From contig NZ_JABWGO010000016.1 in assembly GCF_013363995.1 (NCBI RefSeq), positions 90,006-154,005 of the forward strand: a stretch of 64,000 nucleotides of DNA, given 5' to 3'. Shown one piece after another: positions 8,436-16,408 of this stretch. Position 1 is the stretch's first letter. Each line of letters begins with the position of its first letter. Made by a program: the position numbers and the translations under genes. This DNA comes from Nonomuraea rhodomycinica. GTDB lineage: Bacteria; Actinomycetota; Actinomycetes; Streptosporangiales; Streptosporangiaceae. The notes beneath the pieces were generated by a model that was given only the letters and a program-made list of their open reading frames with translations, searched no databases and had not been told where the DNA came from.

Positions 8436-9601
8436 CCGCCGCCGTCCGCGTGCTCGCCGCCGCGCTCCTTTCCCTGCAGTCCCCCGCGAACGTCCCCGTG
8501 CGCGACCAGCAGCAGTGGGTGCTGGACGCGCTCAACGTCGGGCAGGCGTGGACCGTCACCAAGGGCAAGGGCGTCACCGTCGCCGTCATCGACAGCGGCG
8601 TGGACCCGAAGCTCAAGGAGCTGCGCGGCAAGGTGACCGCCGGGCCGGACATGAGCCTGTCGTCCGTGGAGCGCGCGGCCCGGCCCGGTGCGCACGGCAC
8701 CGCGATGGCCGCGCTCATCGCGGGCACGGGAGCCGGGGACGGCCTGATCGGCGTCGCGCCCGAGGCGCGGATCCTGTCCGTGCCGCTGGAGGTGGCCGAG
8801 CAGCCCGCCGACGGCTCCATCGAGCCGCGGCCCGCCCCCCGGCCCGACGGGGAGTCCGGCCTGGAGAGCCCGCTGGCCAGGGGGCTGCGGTACGCCGCCA
8901 ACCACGGCGCCCAGGTCGTCAGCATGTCGATCGGCGGCTACGGACCGCTCAAGTCCGAGCGTGAGGCCGTCTCGTACGCGCTGAGCAAGGGCGTGGTGCT
9001 GGTCGCCGCCGTGGGCAACGACGGGCAGACCCGCTACGCCCAGGCGAACGGCACCTCCTACTGGAACTTCCCCGCGGGCTACCCGGGCGTCATCGGGGTG
9101 GCCGCCGTGGACAAGCAGGGCAGGCGGGCCGCGTTCAGCAGCGACAACCTGTCGGTCCTGGTCGCGGCGCCCGGCGTGGGCGTGCCCGTGGCCCGGCTCG
9201 GCGGCGGCTACCAGCCGTCCGAGGGCACCAGTCCGGCCGCCGCGCTGGTCGCGGGCGTGGCCGCGCTGATCAAGGCCCGCCATCCGGGGCTGCCGCCCGA
9301 GCGGGTGGCGCAGGCGCTGTCGTCGAGCGCCCGGGGCCGTCCCGCCGCCGGGTACGACGACAAGATCGGCTTCGGCGTGGTCGACGCGGGCGCCGCGCTC
9401 AACGCCGCCGACCGGCTGGCCGCGGCCAAGCCAGGGCCGGACGTGTCCGACGACCTCCACTTCGGCCAGGGCGTGGACTCCCCGGTGCCGTCGCGGCCGG
9501 GGCCCGAACCGTGGCGGCTCTGGCTGTTCGGCGGGGCCGCGCTCGTGGCGCTGGTCACGTTCAGCGGGGCGGTCATGGCGCTCAATCAGCGTAGAAGGTG
9601 A
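8429..9601 (+). CDS. Mycosin-like S8 subtilisin-family serine protease (copy 2)
   Basis: 390 residues from a GTG at 8429 that overlaps the upstream stop (GTGCTGA), with GGGGAA just before it. A short signal peptide leads into a subtilase domain with Asp55 (VAVIDSGVDP), His89 (GAHGTAMAALIAG) and Ser268 (EGTSPAAALVAGVAALI). A C-terminal transmembrane helix (WLFGGAALVALVTFSGAVMAL) and NQRRR end the protein. It is paralogous to 6172-7482, and with its upstream partner it repeats the same two-gene module. As with copy 1, the mycosin label rests on domain layout only; no secretion apparatus is nearby. Confidence 0.93.
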   Translation: MLTAAVRVLAAALLSLQSPANVPVRDQQQWVLDALNVGQAWTVTKGKGVTVAVIDSGVDPKLKELRGKVTAGPDMSLSSVERAARPGAHGTAMAALIAGTGAGDGLIGVAPEARILSVPLEVAEQPADGSIEPRPAPRPDGESGLESPLARGLRYAANHGAQVVSMSIGGYGPLKSEREAVSYALSKGVVLVAAVGNDGQTRYAQANGTSYWNFPAGYPGVIGVAAVDKQGRRAAFSSDNLSVLVAAPGVGVPVARLGGGYQPSEGTSPAAALVAGVAALIKARHPGLPPERVAQALSSSARGRPAAGYDDKIGFGVVDAGAALNAADRLAAAKPGPDVSDDLHFGQGVDSPVPSRPGPEPWRLWLFGGAALVALVTFSGAVMALNQRRR

Positions 9602-9610
9602 AAGATCCGC

Positions 9611-9616
9611 TATGGT
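9611..9616 (+). promoter_or_regulatory. Candidate -10 element for leaderless transcription of the 9625 gene
   Basis: TATGGT matches the actinobacterial TANNNT -10 pattern and ends 8 nt before the ATG at 9625. The ATG has no Shine-Dalgarno, so a leaderless transcript starting at or near the ATG is a reasonable reading. Confidence 0.35.
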
Positions 9617-9624
9617 CCCGCGTC

Positions 9625-9984
9625 ATGGGATACGAGCTGCGCGTGGTCCGGCAGGCGCCGATCGCCTACGCCGACCTCGCGAAGGCGATCGCGCCGGCCG
9701 GGTTCGAGCTGAGCGGGTCGCAGGAGATCGTCGCCAGGCACGGCGGCGGCACGCACACCGTGGCACGCTGGAACGACCAGGTGGTCGGCGAGCCCGGCTC
9801 CGACTGGCAGGTGGCACAGCTCGTCCGGCTGGCCGCCCTGCTCGGCGCCCGGCTGGTCGGCGAGGACGGTGAGAGCTACACGGTGCGCGACGGCGTGGTC
9901 CAGGTGACGGCCGGCGGCACGACGACCGACCTGGGCAAGTTCGACGAGATCATCGCCGCGGGGCCCGCCGCGTGGGGCCCGTGA
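9625..9984 (+). CDS. Small cytoplasmic protein of unknown function
   Basis: 119 residues from the ATG at 9625 (MGYELRVVRQAPIAYADLAK). It is acidic, without transmembrane helix or Cys, and looks like a compact alpha/beta domain. I do not recognise a family. An alternative GTG at 9598 overlaps the stop of the preceding protease gene (GTGA) and would add nine residues, but AGAAGG then abuts the start codon. The gene for the alkyltransferase-like protein begins 16 nt downstream, so the two are likely one unit. Confidence 0.7.
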   Translation: MGYELRVVRQAPIAYADLAKAIAPAGFELSGSQEIVARHGGGTHTVARWNDQVVGEPGSDWQVAQLVRLAALLGARLVGEDGESYTVRDGVVQVTAGGTTTDLGKFDEIIAAGPAAWGP

Positions 9985-10000
9985 CCGCGAGGGACCGGGC

Positions 10001-10306
10001 GTGAACCCGTACGCCGAGCGCGTCCTGCAGGTGGTGGAGTCCATCCCGCCGGGCCGGGTCATGTCGTACGGCGACGTCGCCGAGTACCTCGGCGAGGGCG
10101 GCCCGCGCCAGGTCGGCGCGGTGATGTCCACGTGGGGCGGCGGCGTGCCGTGGTGGCGGGTCGTCCACGCCGACGGCACCGCCGCCTCGCCCGGCCACGT
10201 TCAGGAGTGCCTGGCGAACTGGCGCGCCGAGGGCACCCCCATGCGCGGCGAGAAGGCCGACATGCGGGCCGCCCGCTGGGACGGACGTTCAGTGGACTCT
10301 CAGTAA
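10001..10306 (+). CDS. Alkyltransferase-like protein (ATL), MGMT-related DNA lesion-binding protein
   Basis: 101 residues from a GTG preceded by GAGGGA. The fold is the DNA-binding domain of O6-alkylguanine-DNA alkyltransferases: VLQVVESIPPGRVMSYGDVAEYLG followed by the helix-turn-helix region RQVGAVMS. The active-site PCHRV of true methyltransferases is replaced by PWWRVVHADG, so the acceptor Cys is Trp. That is the signature of ATL proteins, which bind O6-alkylguanine without repairing it and hand the lesion to nucleotide excision repair. The usual length of ATLs is about 100 residues, so it is complete. Confidence 0.92.
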   Translation: MNPYAERVLQVVESIPPGRVMSYGDVAEYLGEGGPRQVGAVMSTWGGGVPWWRVVHADGTAASPGHVQECLANWRAEGTPMRGEKADMRAARWDGRSVDSQ

Positions 10307-10410
10307 AACGTTTGAGCTGCGGAATTCGCCACGACGGTGCATGCGCGGTATGAGACTCCCCTTAGCATGGGCAAAACAGGTGATGGCGGTCCGAAAGGCG
10401 GTGCCCCCCG

Positions 10411-13263
10411 ATGGCCACCGGCGTCCCAGCCCAGAGCCCGGGCGGCGATCCGGCCGCCGACCGTCTGAAGGTGGTTCAAGATCTCTGCGATCGCGGCGAA
10501 CCCCTGGACGCGATCATGCGGGCGGCAGGTCCTGGCGGTCAGGACGCGGCGTTCGACGCGGAGGTGCTCAGCGGCCCGCTGGGCGCGCGGATGGACGTCG
10601 CGGTCAAACGCGGCCCCGCGCGCCGGCGTGAGCTCGTCACCCTGCTGCGCCCGTACCTCGCGAACGTGGACGAGCGGGTCAAGCGCGACCTGCCCGTCGC
10701 CCGCCGGCTCATCTGCCACCTCATCGAGCACCGCCCCGACGCGGAGCTGATCGACGGCGAGACGCTGACGAAGGCGGTCGCCGCCGCGGCGGAGCCCTCC
10801 AAGCGCATCCGCAAGGGCCTGCGCTGGTACGCCGACCTGCCGTTCCAGGACGAGCTGCCGTCCGAGCTGTACCGGCTGCGCCGCTCCGACCTGGTGCCCG
10901 TCACGCACATCGACGACATCCAGTGGGTGGACGGCAAGCTGCGCATCACCGGCTTCGCCTACCTCGCGGGACTGTCGGTGCGCAGCCGCCGCTTCAACTG
11001 GGCGACCGTCGTGCTGCGCGGCCCCCGCTGGCTGCCGCCCGTGCGCCTGCGCACCCGGCGGACGTTCGAGCCGGAGGCCACCCACGGCGCCCGCGAGCCG
11101 GGCTGCAACTACGACTGGTCGGGGTTCTCGGCCGAGCTGAGCCCGTGGGCGCTGCGCTGGCGCGGCGCGGTGCGCGGCGCCGTCCACGCCGCCCGCCGCC
11201 GGATGCGGCACCGGCCGGCCGTGGCCGACGCCACGACGTGGCGGGCCGAGATCGTGTTCTGGAGCCGCGGCGCCCGGGCCACCGGCCTGCTGCGCGGCTC
11301 CTCGGTGGGCCGGCCCGAGCGGCCGGCCGGGCTCAGGCTGCGTCCCGGCTGGTGGGTCCGTCCGGTCTGGACGTCCGACCGGGCCCTGCAGGTGGTGCTC
11401 CAGCCGAACCGGGCCGAGCTGACCGGCGTCACCGTCGAGAACGACCGCCTGGAGCTGAGGATCTTCCTGCCCGGCCGGAGCGTGACCAAGGGGCACGCCC
11501 GGCTCGGCGGTCACCGCGTGGCGGCCGACTTCACGCCCCAGCAGGGCGGCACCGAGGTCGTGGTCGTCCAGGCCGTCTCCGCGCTCCTGCACGAGAAGGA
11601 CGGGCGGCGGCTCTGGGTCGAGCCGAAGGGCGACCCCGCGGCCTCCGTCATGCTGGGCGAGTCGGGCGAGACCCGGGCCACCGTCGGCGACCGCGAGATC
11701 ACCGTGCTCGGCGACCGGCGCGACCGCGTCATCGTCTCGGCCCACCGCATCCGCCCGGTGATCTCCTCGGCGGTGTGGGAGGGCCCCGCGCTGGTCCTGC
11801 GCGGGCGCTACCCCGACGCCCCCGGCCAGCGGGTCCTCACCCTGCGCCACCGCTCCGGCCTGTGCTACGGCATCCCGATGGAGCGCGACGGCGAGGCGTT
11901 CACCGTCCGGGTCACGCCCGCGGCCATGGACCGCTTCGGGGAGAGCGTGCCGCTGTCCTCCGGCACCTGGAACATGTCGGTCCGCCACCCCTCGGGGGAG
12001 ATCGTCCCGCTGCGCATGGACCACGCCGCCCTTCCCGGGCTGGACGAGGAGCCGCGCGAGCTGGGCGGGCACGCGTTCCGGATGGTCTCCACCCGCTTCG
12101 ACGTGCCGGTGGTCACCGTTGAGGAGGTGCTGCCGGCCGACGAGAAGGGCGTGGCCGGCACCCACGTGCTGCGGCGGGTCTTCTACCCGGCCCAGCGCAC
12201 CGAGCCGCTCAACGACGCGACCGTGTACGTGGTCAACGACGGCCGTCTCTACGCCGACAGCGTCCGGGCCGTGTACGAGGAGCGGGTGCGGCGCGGCGAC
12301 GACCGCGAGCACATCTGGATCGTCAAGGACGGCGCGTTCACGCCGCCGCCCGGCACCACGGCCGTGCGCGCGGGCAGCCGCGAGCACCACGCCGCGCTGG
12401 CCAGGTCCCGCCACATCGTGACCAACTCCTTCCTGCCCGTCTGGTTCCGCGCCCGCGAGGACCAGGTGGTGCTGCAGACCTGGAACGGCACCCCGGCCAA
12501 GCACGTCGGCAACGACCAGCCGCACATGAACCGCGACCCGCGCCCGCCGATCTGGCACCGGCAGGCGGCCGAGGTGCGCGGCTGGGACGTGCTGCTGTCG
12601 CAGTCGCCGTGGGCCACGACGCTGCTGCGCAAGGCGTTCGGCTACCAGGGCGAGATCCTGGAGAGCGGGCTGCCGCGCAACGACGTGCTCACCTCGCCCG
12701 ACCGCGAGCGGCTGGCCGCCGAGGTGCGGGCGCGGCTGGGGCTGGCCGAGGGCAAGCGGGTGGTGCTGTACGCGCCGACGTACCGCGACTACGACCGCAA
12801 GAACGCGATGGTGAAGCTCGACCTGGCCAAGGCGCGGGAGGAACTGGGGGCCGACCACGAGCTGCTGGTCCGCGCCCACCCGATGCAGGCCATGCCCGCC
12901 GTCCCCGACATCGCCCACGACGTCACGACTTATCCGGATATGGCGGATTTGCTGCTGGTGGCGGACGTGCTGGTGACGGACTACTCGTCGGTCATGTTCG
13001 ACTTCGCGGCCACGGGCCGCCCCATGGTCTTCTACGCGTACGACCTGGCGAAGTACTCCGCCAAGCGGGGCCTGTACGTGGACCTGCCCGAGATCGCCCC
13101 CGGCCCGGTGCTGTCCACCTCGGCCGAGGTCATCGAGGCGCTGCGCTCGATCGACGAGGTGGCGGCCGCCCACCGCGACCGCTACGACGCCTTCCGGGCC
13201 ACCTACGCCCCGAAGGACGACGGCAAGGCCACGGCCCGCGTGGTGGACCACCTGTTCTCGTAG
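10411..13263 (+). CDS. CDP-glycerol:poly(glycerophosphate) glycerophosphotransferase (TagF-like)
   Basis: 950 residues. The C-terminal part from about residue 600 is a Glyphos_transf (TagF) domain: TWNGTPAKHVGND supplies the catalytic His, followed by SGLPRNDVL, VLYAPTYRDY, LLVRAHPMQ, VTDYSSVMFDFAATGRPMVFYAYDL. The N-terminal 550 residues are helical and then beta-rich, and probably bind the membrane-linked acceptor; this size is normal for actinobacterial teichoic acid polymerases. The expected reaction is transfer of glycerol phosphate from CDP-glycerol to a growing wall or lipoteichoic chain at the cytoplasmic membrane face. It stands alone, with a 104-bp leader and a strong terminator. 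Confidence 0.93.
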   Translation: MATGVPAQSPGGDPAADRLKVVQDLCDRGEPLDAIMRAAGPGGQDAAFDAEVLSGPLGARMDVAVKRGPARRRELVTLLRPYLANVDERVKRDLPVARRLICHLIEHRPDAELIDGETLTKAVAAAAEPSKRIRKGLRWYADLPFQDELPSELYRLRRSDLVPVTHIDDIQWVDGKLRITGFAYLAGLSVRSRRFNWATVVLRGPRWLPPVRLRTRRTFEPEATHGAREPGCNYDWSGFSAELSPWALRWRGAVRGAVHAARRRMRHRPAVADATTWRAEIVFWSRGARATGLLRGSSVGRPERPAGLRLRPGWWVRPVWTSDRALQVVLQPNRAELTGVTVENDRLELRIFLPGRSVTKGHARLGGHRVAADFTPQQGGTEVVVVQAVSALLHEKDGRRLWVEPKGDPAASVMLGESGETRATVGDREITVLGDRRDRVIVSAHRIRPVISSAVWEGPALVLRGRYPDAPGQRVLTLRHRSGLCYGIPMERDGEAFTVRVTPAAMDRFGESVPLSSGTWNMSVRHPSGEIVPLRMDHAALPGLDEEPRELGGHAFRMVSTRFDVPVVTVEEVLPADEKGVAGTHVLRRVFYPAQRTEPLNDATVYVVNDGRLYADSVRAVYEERVRRGDDREHIWIVKDGAFTPPPGTTAVRAGSREHHAALARSRHIVTNSFLPVWFRAREDQVVLQTWNGTPAKHVGNDQPHMNRDPRPPIWHRQAAEVRGWDVLLSQSPWATTLLRKAFGYQGEILESGLPRNDVLTSPDRERLAAEVRARLGLAEGKRVVLYAPTYRDYDRKNAMVKLDLAKAREELGADHELLVRAHPMQAMPAVPDIAHDVTTYPDMADLLLVADVLVTDYSSVMFDFAATGRPMVFYAYDLAKYSAKRGLYVDLPEIAPGPVLSTSAEVIEALRSIDEVAAAHRDRYDAFRATYAPKDDGKATARVVDHLFS

Positions 13264-13270
13264 GCGTCTC

Positions 13271-13313
13271 GCGGAAGGGCCCCGGCGTACTCGTGACGCC
13301 GGGGCCCTTCCGC
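13271..13313 (+). terminator. Strong intrinsic terminator after the tagF-like gene
   Basis: A perfect 17-bp stem: 13271-13287 pairs with 13297-13313 around a 9-nt loop, starting 7 nt after the stop codon. It also faces the convergent VOC remnant and may work in both directions. Confidence 0.9.
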
Positions 13314-13330
13314 GTTCCGGCTCGTCGCTC

Positions 13331-13612
13331 CTAGCGGACGTGGACCTTGGCGGAGCCGAACTCGACGTATTCGACGACCGCGCCTCCGGGGTGGCGGATC
13401 GTCAGGTTGCGTCCGGTGGGGACGTCGTTCGGGCCGTCAAGAAGCGCCTCCGGGGTGCCCGCCACCAGCAGGCAGCCGCCGATGCCCGCCAGTTCGAGGT
13501 CCCGGTAGGAGAAGCGCAGCCCAGGCCGCTCGCCGGTGAGCGCCTCGAAGGTCGGCAGAGCGGTGTCCAGGTCGTCGACGTAGATGCGGGCGTAGGTGGT
13601 ACGGGCGGCCAT
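13331..13612 (-). pseudogene. VOC/glyoxalase-family gene with internal deletion
   Basis: The 93-residue product starts MAARTTYARIYVDDLDTALPTFEALTG and ends VPTGRNLTIRHPGGAVVEYVEFG, both good matches to the two halves of single-domain VOC proteins of about 120 residues. The central segment, normally about 28 residues with a second DDLDA-type strand-helix unit, is absent: GGCLLVAGTPEA runs straight into LLDGPNDVPTGRN. The frame is kept, but the metal-site fold is unlikely to form. The gene abuts a truncated ArsR gene on the other strand, which supports decay by deletion. A functional shortened protein cannot be excluded. Confidence 0.65.
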
Positions 13613-13621
13613 GCGGCCGCG

Positions 13622-13837
13622 GGCGGCGAGGTGGCCTGCAGCCCGGACGGCCTGGACGTCCCGCGTTCCACGCTCTCCAACCACTGGCGCATCCTGCGTG
13701 AGGCGGGCATCACCTCCACGCGCTCGGAGGGCAAGGCCCGCTACATGGCGCTGCGCCGTGACGACCTGGAGGCCCGCTTCCCGGGCGTGCTGGAGACGAT
13801 CCTCGCGGCCGCCCCGCCCGTGGACCGAGATTCCTGA
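13622..13837 (+). pseudogene. C-terminal remnant of an ArsR-family transcriptional regulator
   Basis: The reading frame GGEVACSPDGLDVPRSTL, then SNHWRILREAGITSTRSEGK and RRDDLEARFPGVLETIL, is the recognition helix, wing and C-terminus of a winged-helix ArsR repressor. The N-terminal 40 or so residues (dimer helix and first HTH helices) are missing; the frame simply runs into the start region of the VOC gene at about 13612. GTG at 13631 could start translation but would give a non-functional fragment. ArsR-VOC divergent pairs are common, so this looks like one such pair damaged at their junction. Confidence 0.7.
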
Positions 13838-13842
13838 AGCCG

Positions 13843-14334
13843 TCATCCGGCGGGCGGGAAGAACGGGGTCTCCGGCCGCTGCATGTACTCCATCGCCGCC
13901 GTGAACACCGGGTCGCTCCAGCGCCGCTCCATCTCCTCCGGCGTCACGTCCTCGATGCGCGTCTGGATCCACCACAGGTTGCCGAACGGGTCGCGCACCC
14001 GCCCCACCAGGTCGCCGAAGGCCAGGTGGGTGACCTCCGAGACCGACGTGCCCCCGGCGGCGACGGCCTGGCGGTGGACGGCGCGGGCGTCCTCCACGTA
14101 CAGCCTGAGGAACGCGGGCGTCGCCGGCCAGCTCGGGTCCGCGTCGAACAGCATCACGATCGCGTCGCCGATGCGGACCTCGGCGTGCCCGATCCGGCCG
14201 CGGTCGTCGACGACCCGGCCGAGCTCGTCGGCTCCGAACGCCTCCCGCAGGTAGTCGATGACGGCGGCGGTGTCGCGGGAGATGATCCAGGGAGTGACGG
14301 TGGTGTAGCCGTGCGGGACGGGCTTGACGGACAT
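13843..14334 (-). CDS. VOC family protein (PhnB/glyoxalase-like)
   Basis: 163 residues from the ATG at 14334, which has AGGAGG upstream. The sequence HGYTTVTPWIISRDTAAVIDYLREAFGADE followed by GHAEVRIGDAIVMLFD, LRLYVEDARAVHRQAVAAG and VGRVRDPFGNLWWIQTRIED is that of PhnB-like VOC proteins (vicinal oxygen chelate fold, two beta-alpha-beta-beta-beta modules). The C-terminus SDPVFTAAMEYMQ is usual for the group. Enzymatic function is not assigned for most members. It lies downstream of the WYL regulator on the same strand, and they may be functionally tied. Confidence 0.9.
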   Translation of the reverse strand: MSVKPVPHGYTTVTPWIISRDTAAVIDYLREAFGADELGRVVDDRGRIGHAEVRIGDAIVMLFDADPSWPATPAFLRLYVEDARAVHRQAVAAGGTSVSEVTHLAFGDLVGRVRDPFGNLWWIQTRIEDVTPEEMERRWSDPVFTAAMEYMQRPETPFFPPAG

Positions 14335-14451
14335 GTTCGTGCCTCCTGTGCCGTGCTTCCGGAACGTCCGGTCGCCCACGACGTTAGGAGGCGTGTAGGA
14401 CGGCTTCTGTCCTACACGGACTCGTTCCGCCCCATGGGGACTGGCTCTGTC

Positions 14452-15438
14452 CTACGCGGGCCGGTCCGTACGGTCCCCGGTGGCGCGCAGGGCCCGGCCG
14501 GCCAGGTCGCGCAGGTGCTCCAGCAGCTCCGGAGGCTCGTGCACCTCGAACTCGCAGCCCAGCGTGAGCAGCCTGAAGGCCAGCCACTCCAGGGTGTCGC
14601 TGCGGCCGTCCAGCCGGCAGGTGCGCTCGCCGACGGGCACCACGTCCTCCCCGCCGTCCCCCAGGCGGCTTCTCACCTGTTCGGCCGGCGCGTGCAGGGT
14701 GACGACCGCGCGGTAGACGGGGAACAGCGTGTGCAGCCGCGTGGTGACGAAGGAGGCGACGTCCTCGGCGGGCAGCGGCCTGCGGGCGAACCGCGCGCCC
14801 GTCGGCCAGGGTCGCCGCACCCGGTCCACGCGGAAGACGCGCCAGTCCTCCTTGTCGCAGTCGAACGCCGCGAGGTACCAGCGCCGGCCCCAGGGCACCA
14901 GCCCGTACGGCTCCACGTGCCGCCGCGTCTCGGCGTCGTCGTCCGGCGAGCCCGCGACGTACGCGAAACGAACCCGCTCGCCGGCCGCGGCCGTCGTGGC
15001 CAGCGCGGCCAGGACCTCCGGGTCGATGCTCTGACCGGGGACGGGAGGCGGCGCGGCCGTGGCGTCGCCCAGCGCGCTGACCCGCGCCCGCAGCCTCGAC
15101 GGCAGCACCTGCCTCAGCTTGGCCATGGCGCGCACCGACGCCTGGTCGATGCCGTCCACGGGGTGCCGCGTCACGGTGCGCAGGCCGACGGCGATGGCCA
15201 CGGCCTCCTCGTCGTCGAGCAGCAGCGGCGGCATGGCCGTGCCCGCCTCCAGCCGGTAGCCGCCCGTGCCCCCCATGGTGGCCCGTACCGGGTAGCCGAG
15301 ATCGCGCAGCCGTTCGACGTCACGGCGGATCGTGCGCGGGCTGACCTCCAGCCGCTCCGCCAGCTCGCTGCCGGGCCACTCGCGGGGGTTCTGCAGCAGG
15401 GACAGGAGGGTGAGCAGCCGGGCGGAAGTGCTGGACAT
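14452..15438 (-). CDS. WYL-domain transcriptional regulator (YafY/DeoR-type HTH)
   Basis: 328 residues from the ATG at 15438 with GAGGGA upstream. The N-terminal winged helix (ARLLTLLSLLQNPREWPGSELAERLEVSPRTIRRDVERLRDLGYPV) is followed by GGTGGYRLEAG and a WYL domain from about residue 135 to 205 that contains PYGLVPWGRRWYLAAFD. WYL proteins bind nucleic-acid ligands and often control stress or DNA-damage genes. It is divergent from the methyltransferase gene 15534-16337 across a 95-bp gap, so control of one or both flanking genes is plausible. Confidence 0.93.
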   Translation of the reverse strand: MSSTSARLLTLLSLLQNPREWPGSELAERLEVSPRTIRRDVERLRDLGYPVRATMGGTGGYRLEAGTAMPPLLLDDEEAVAIAVGLRTVTRHPVDGIDQASVRAMAKLRQVLPSRLRARVSALGDATAAPPPVPGQSIDPEVLAALATTAAAGERVRFAYVAGSPDDDAETRRHVEPYGLVPWGRRWYLAAFDCDKEDWRVFRVDRVRRPWPTGARFARRPLPAEDVASFVTTRLHTLFPVYRAVVTLHAPAEQVRSRLGDGGEDVVPVGERTCRLDGRSDTLEWLAFRLLTLGCEFEVHEPPELLEHLRDLAGRALRATGDRTDRPA

Positions 15439-15533
15439 GTCCCTCAGGATCCCGCGATACGCGTACGAGCCTCACATTCGCGGCACTAAGATCGTTGCTG
15501 TCGGACCGCCGTGAAAGGCACGAAGGGAACGCC

Positions 15534-16337
15534 GTGGCCGAGACGCCGAACCAGTGGACCAGCGCCATCGACACGACGCGCCCCAGCATCGCCCGCGCTT
15601 ATGACGTGGTGCTCAACGGCAAGGACAACTTCGAGGTGGACCGCGCGTTCGTCGCGGAGATCGTGAAGGTGGTCCCCGAGATCTACGACGTGGCCACGTA
15701 CAACCGGCAGATCCTGGGCCGCGGCGTGCGCTTCCTCGTCGACCAGGGCGTCACGCAGTTCATCGACCTCGGGTCGGGGCTGCCGACCGTCGAGAACACC
15801 CACCACGTCGCCCAGCGCGCGAACCCCGACTCGCGCGTCGTCTACGTCGACAACGACCCCATGGTGCTGGCCCACGGCAGGGCGCTGCTCGCGGAGAACG
15901 ACCGCACCGCCGTCGTCACCTCCGACCTGCGCGACCCCGAGGCCATCCTCGCCGACAAGGACGTCAGGCGGCTCATCGACTTCGACCGGCCGGTCGGGGT
16001 GATGCTGGTCGGCATCCTGCACCACCTGCACGACGACGAGGACCCCCGGGGCATCGTCGAGGCGTACATGGACGCGGTCCCGTCCGGCAGCTACCTGTTC
16101 ATCACCCACTTCTGCGCCTCCAGCGACGACTCCCGGGAGGCGGAGAAGAAGTTCCTCGCCATGCTCGGCACGGGCCGGTTCCGCACCGAGAAGGAGATCA
16201 CCGGCTTCTTCGACGGGTTCGAGCTGCTGGAGCCGGGGGTCGTCGCGCTGCCGCTGTGGCGTCCCGACGGTCCCGTGCCGTCGGAGCTGACGGTCGGCCA
16301 GCGCCTCATGTACGGCGGCATCGCCCGCAAGCGCTGA
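15534..16337 (+). CDS. SAM-dependent methyltransferase, DUF574/SAV2177 family
   Basis: 267 residues from GTG at 15534 with GAAGGGA at proper distance. Diagnostic blocks are SIARAYDVVLNGKDNFEVDR, the SAM-binding FIDLGSGLPTVENTH, VVYVDNDPMVLAHGRALL and VGVMLVGILHHLHDDEDP. This family (Methyltransf_19) is expanded in actinomycetes and has no firmly assigned substrate. A TAAGAT -10-like element sits 42 nt upstream in the divergent promoter region shared with the WYL regulator. Confidence 0.93.
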   Translation: MAETPNQWTSAIDTTRPSIARAYDVVLNGKDNFEVDRAFVAEIVKVVPEIYDVATYNRQILGRGVRFLVDQGVTQFIDLGSGLPTVENTHHVAQRANPDSRVVYVDNDPMVLAHGRALLAENDRTAVVTSDLRDPEAILADKDVRRLIDFDRPVGVMLVGILHHLHDDEDPRGIVEAYMDAVPSGSYLFITHFCASSDDSREAEKKFLAMLGTGRFRTEKEITGFFDGFELLEPGVVALPLWRPDGPVPSELTVGQRLMYGGIARKR

Positions 16338-16350
16338 CCGCTCGTCGAAC

Positions 16351-16406
16351 CGGCGACGGCGGGCCGGCGACGGCGGGCCGGCGACGGCGGGCCGGCGACG
16401 GCGGGC
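16351..16406. repeat. Four tandem copies of a 14-nt GC-only-rich repeat
   Basis: CGGCGACGGCGGGC is repeated four times without a mismatch between two convergent genes (methyltransferase and GNAT). It is a likely slippage-variable locus; no function seen. Confidence 0.85.
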
Positions 16407-16408
16407 CG

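Noticed and set aside
5456..9601. Type VII (ESX) secretion locus
   Set aside because: Only mycosin-like proteases are present; no EccB, EccC, EccD, EccE or WXG100 gene was found.
10300..13251. Very long minus-strand ORF (about 980 codons) opposite the tagF-like gene
   Set aside because: High-GC antisense shadow: composition is dominated by Arg/Gly/Ala/Val/His with no motif, while the plus strand encodes a clear glycerophosphotransferase.
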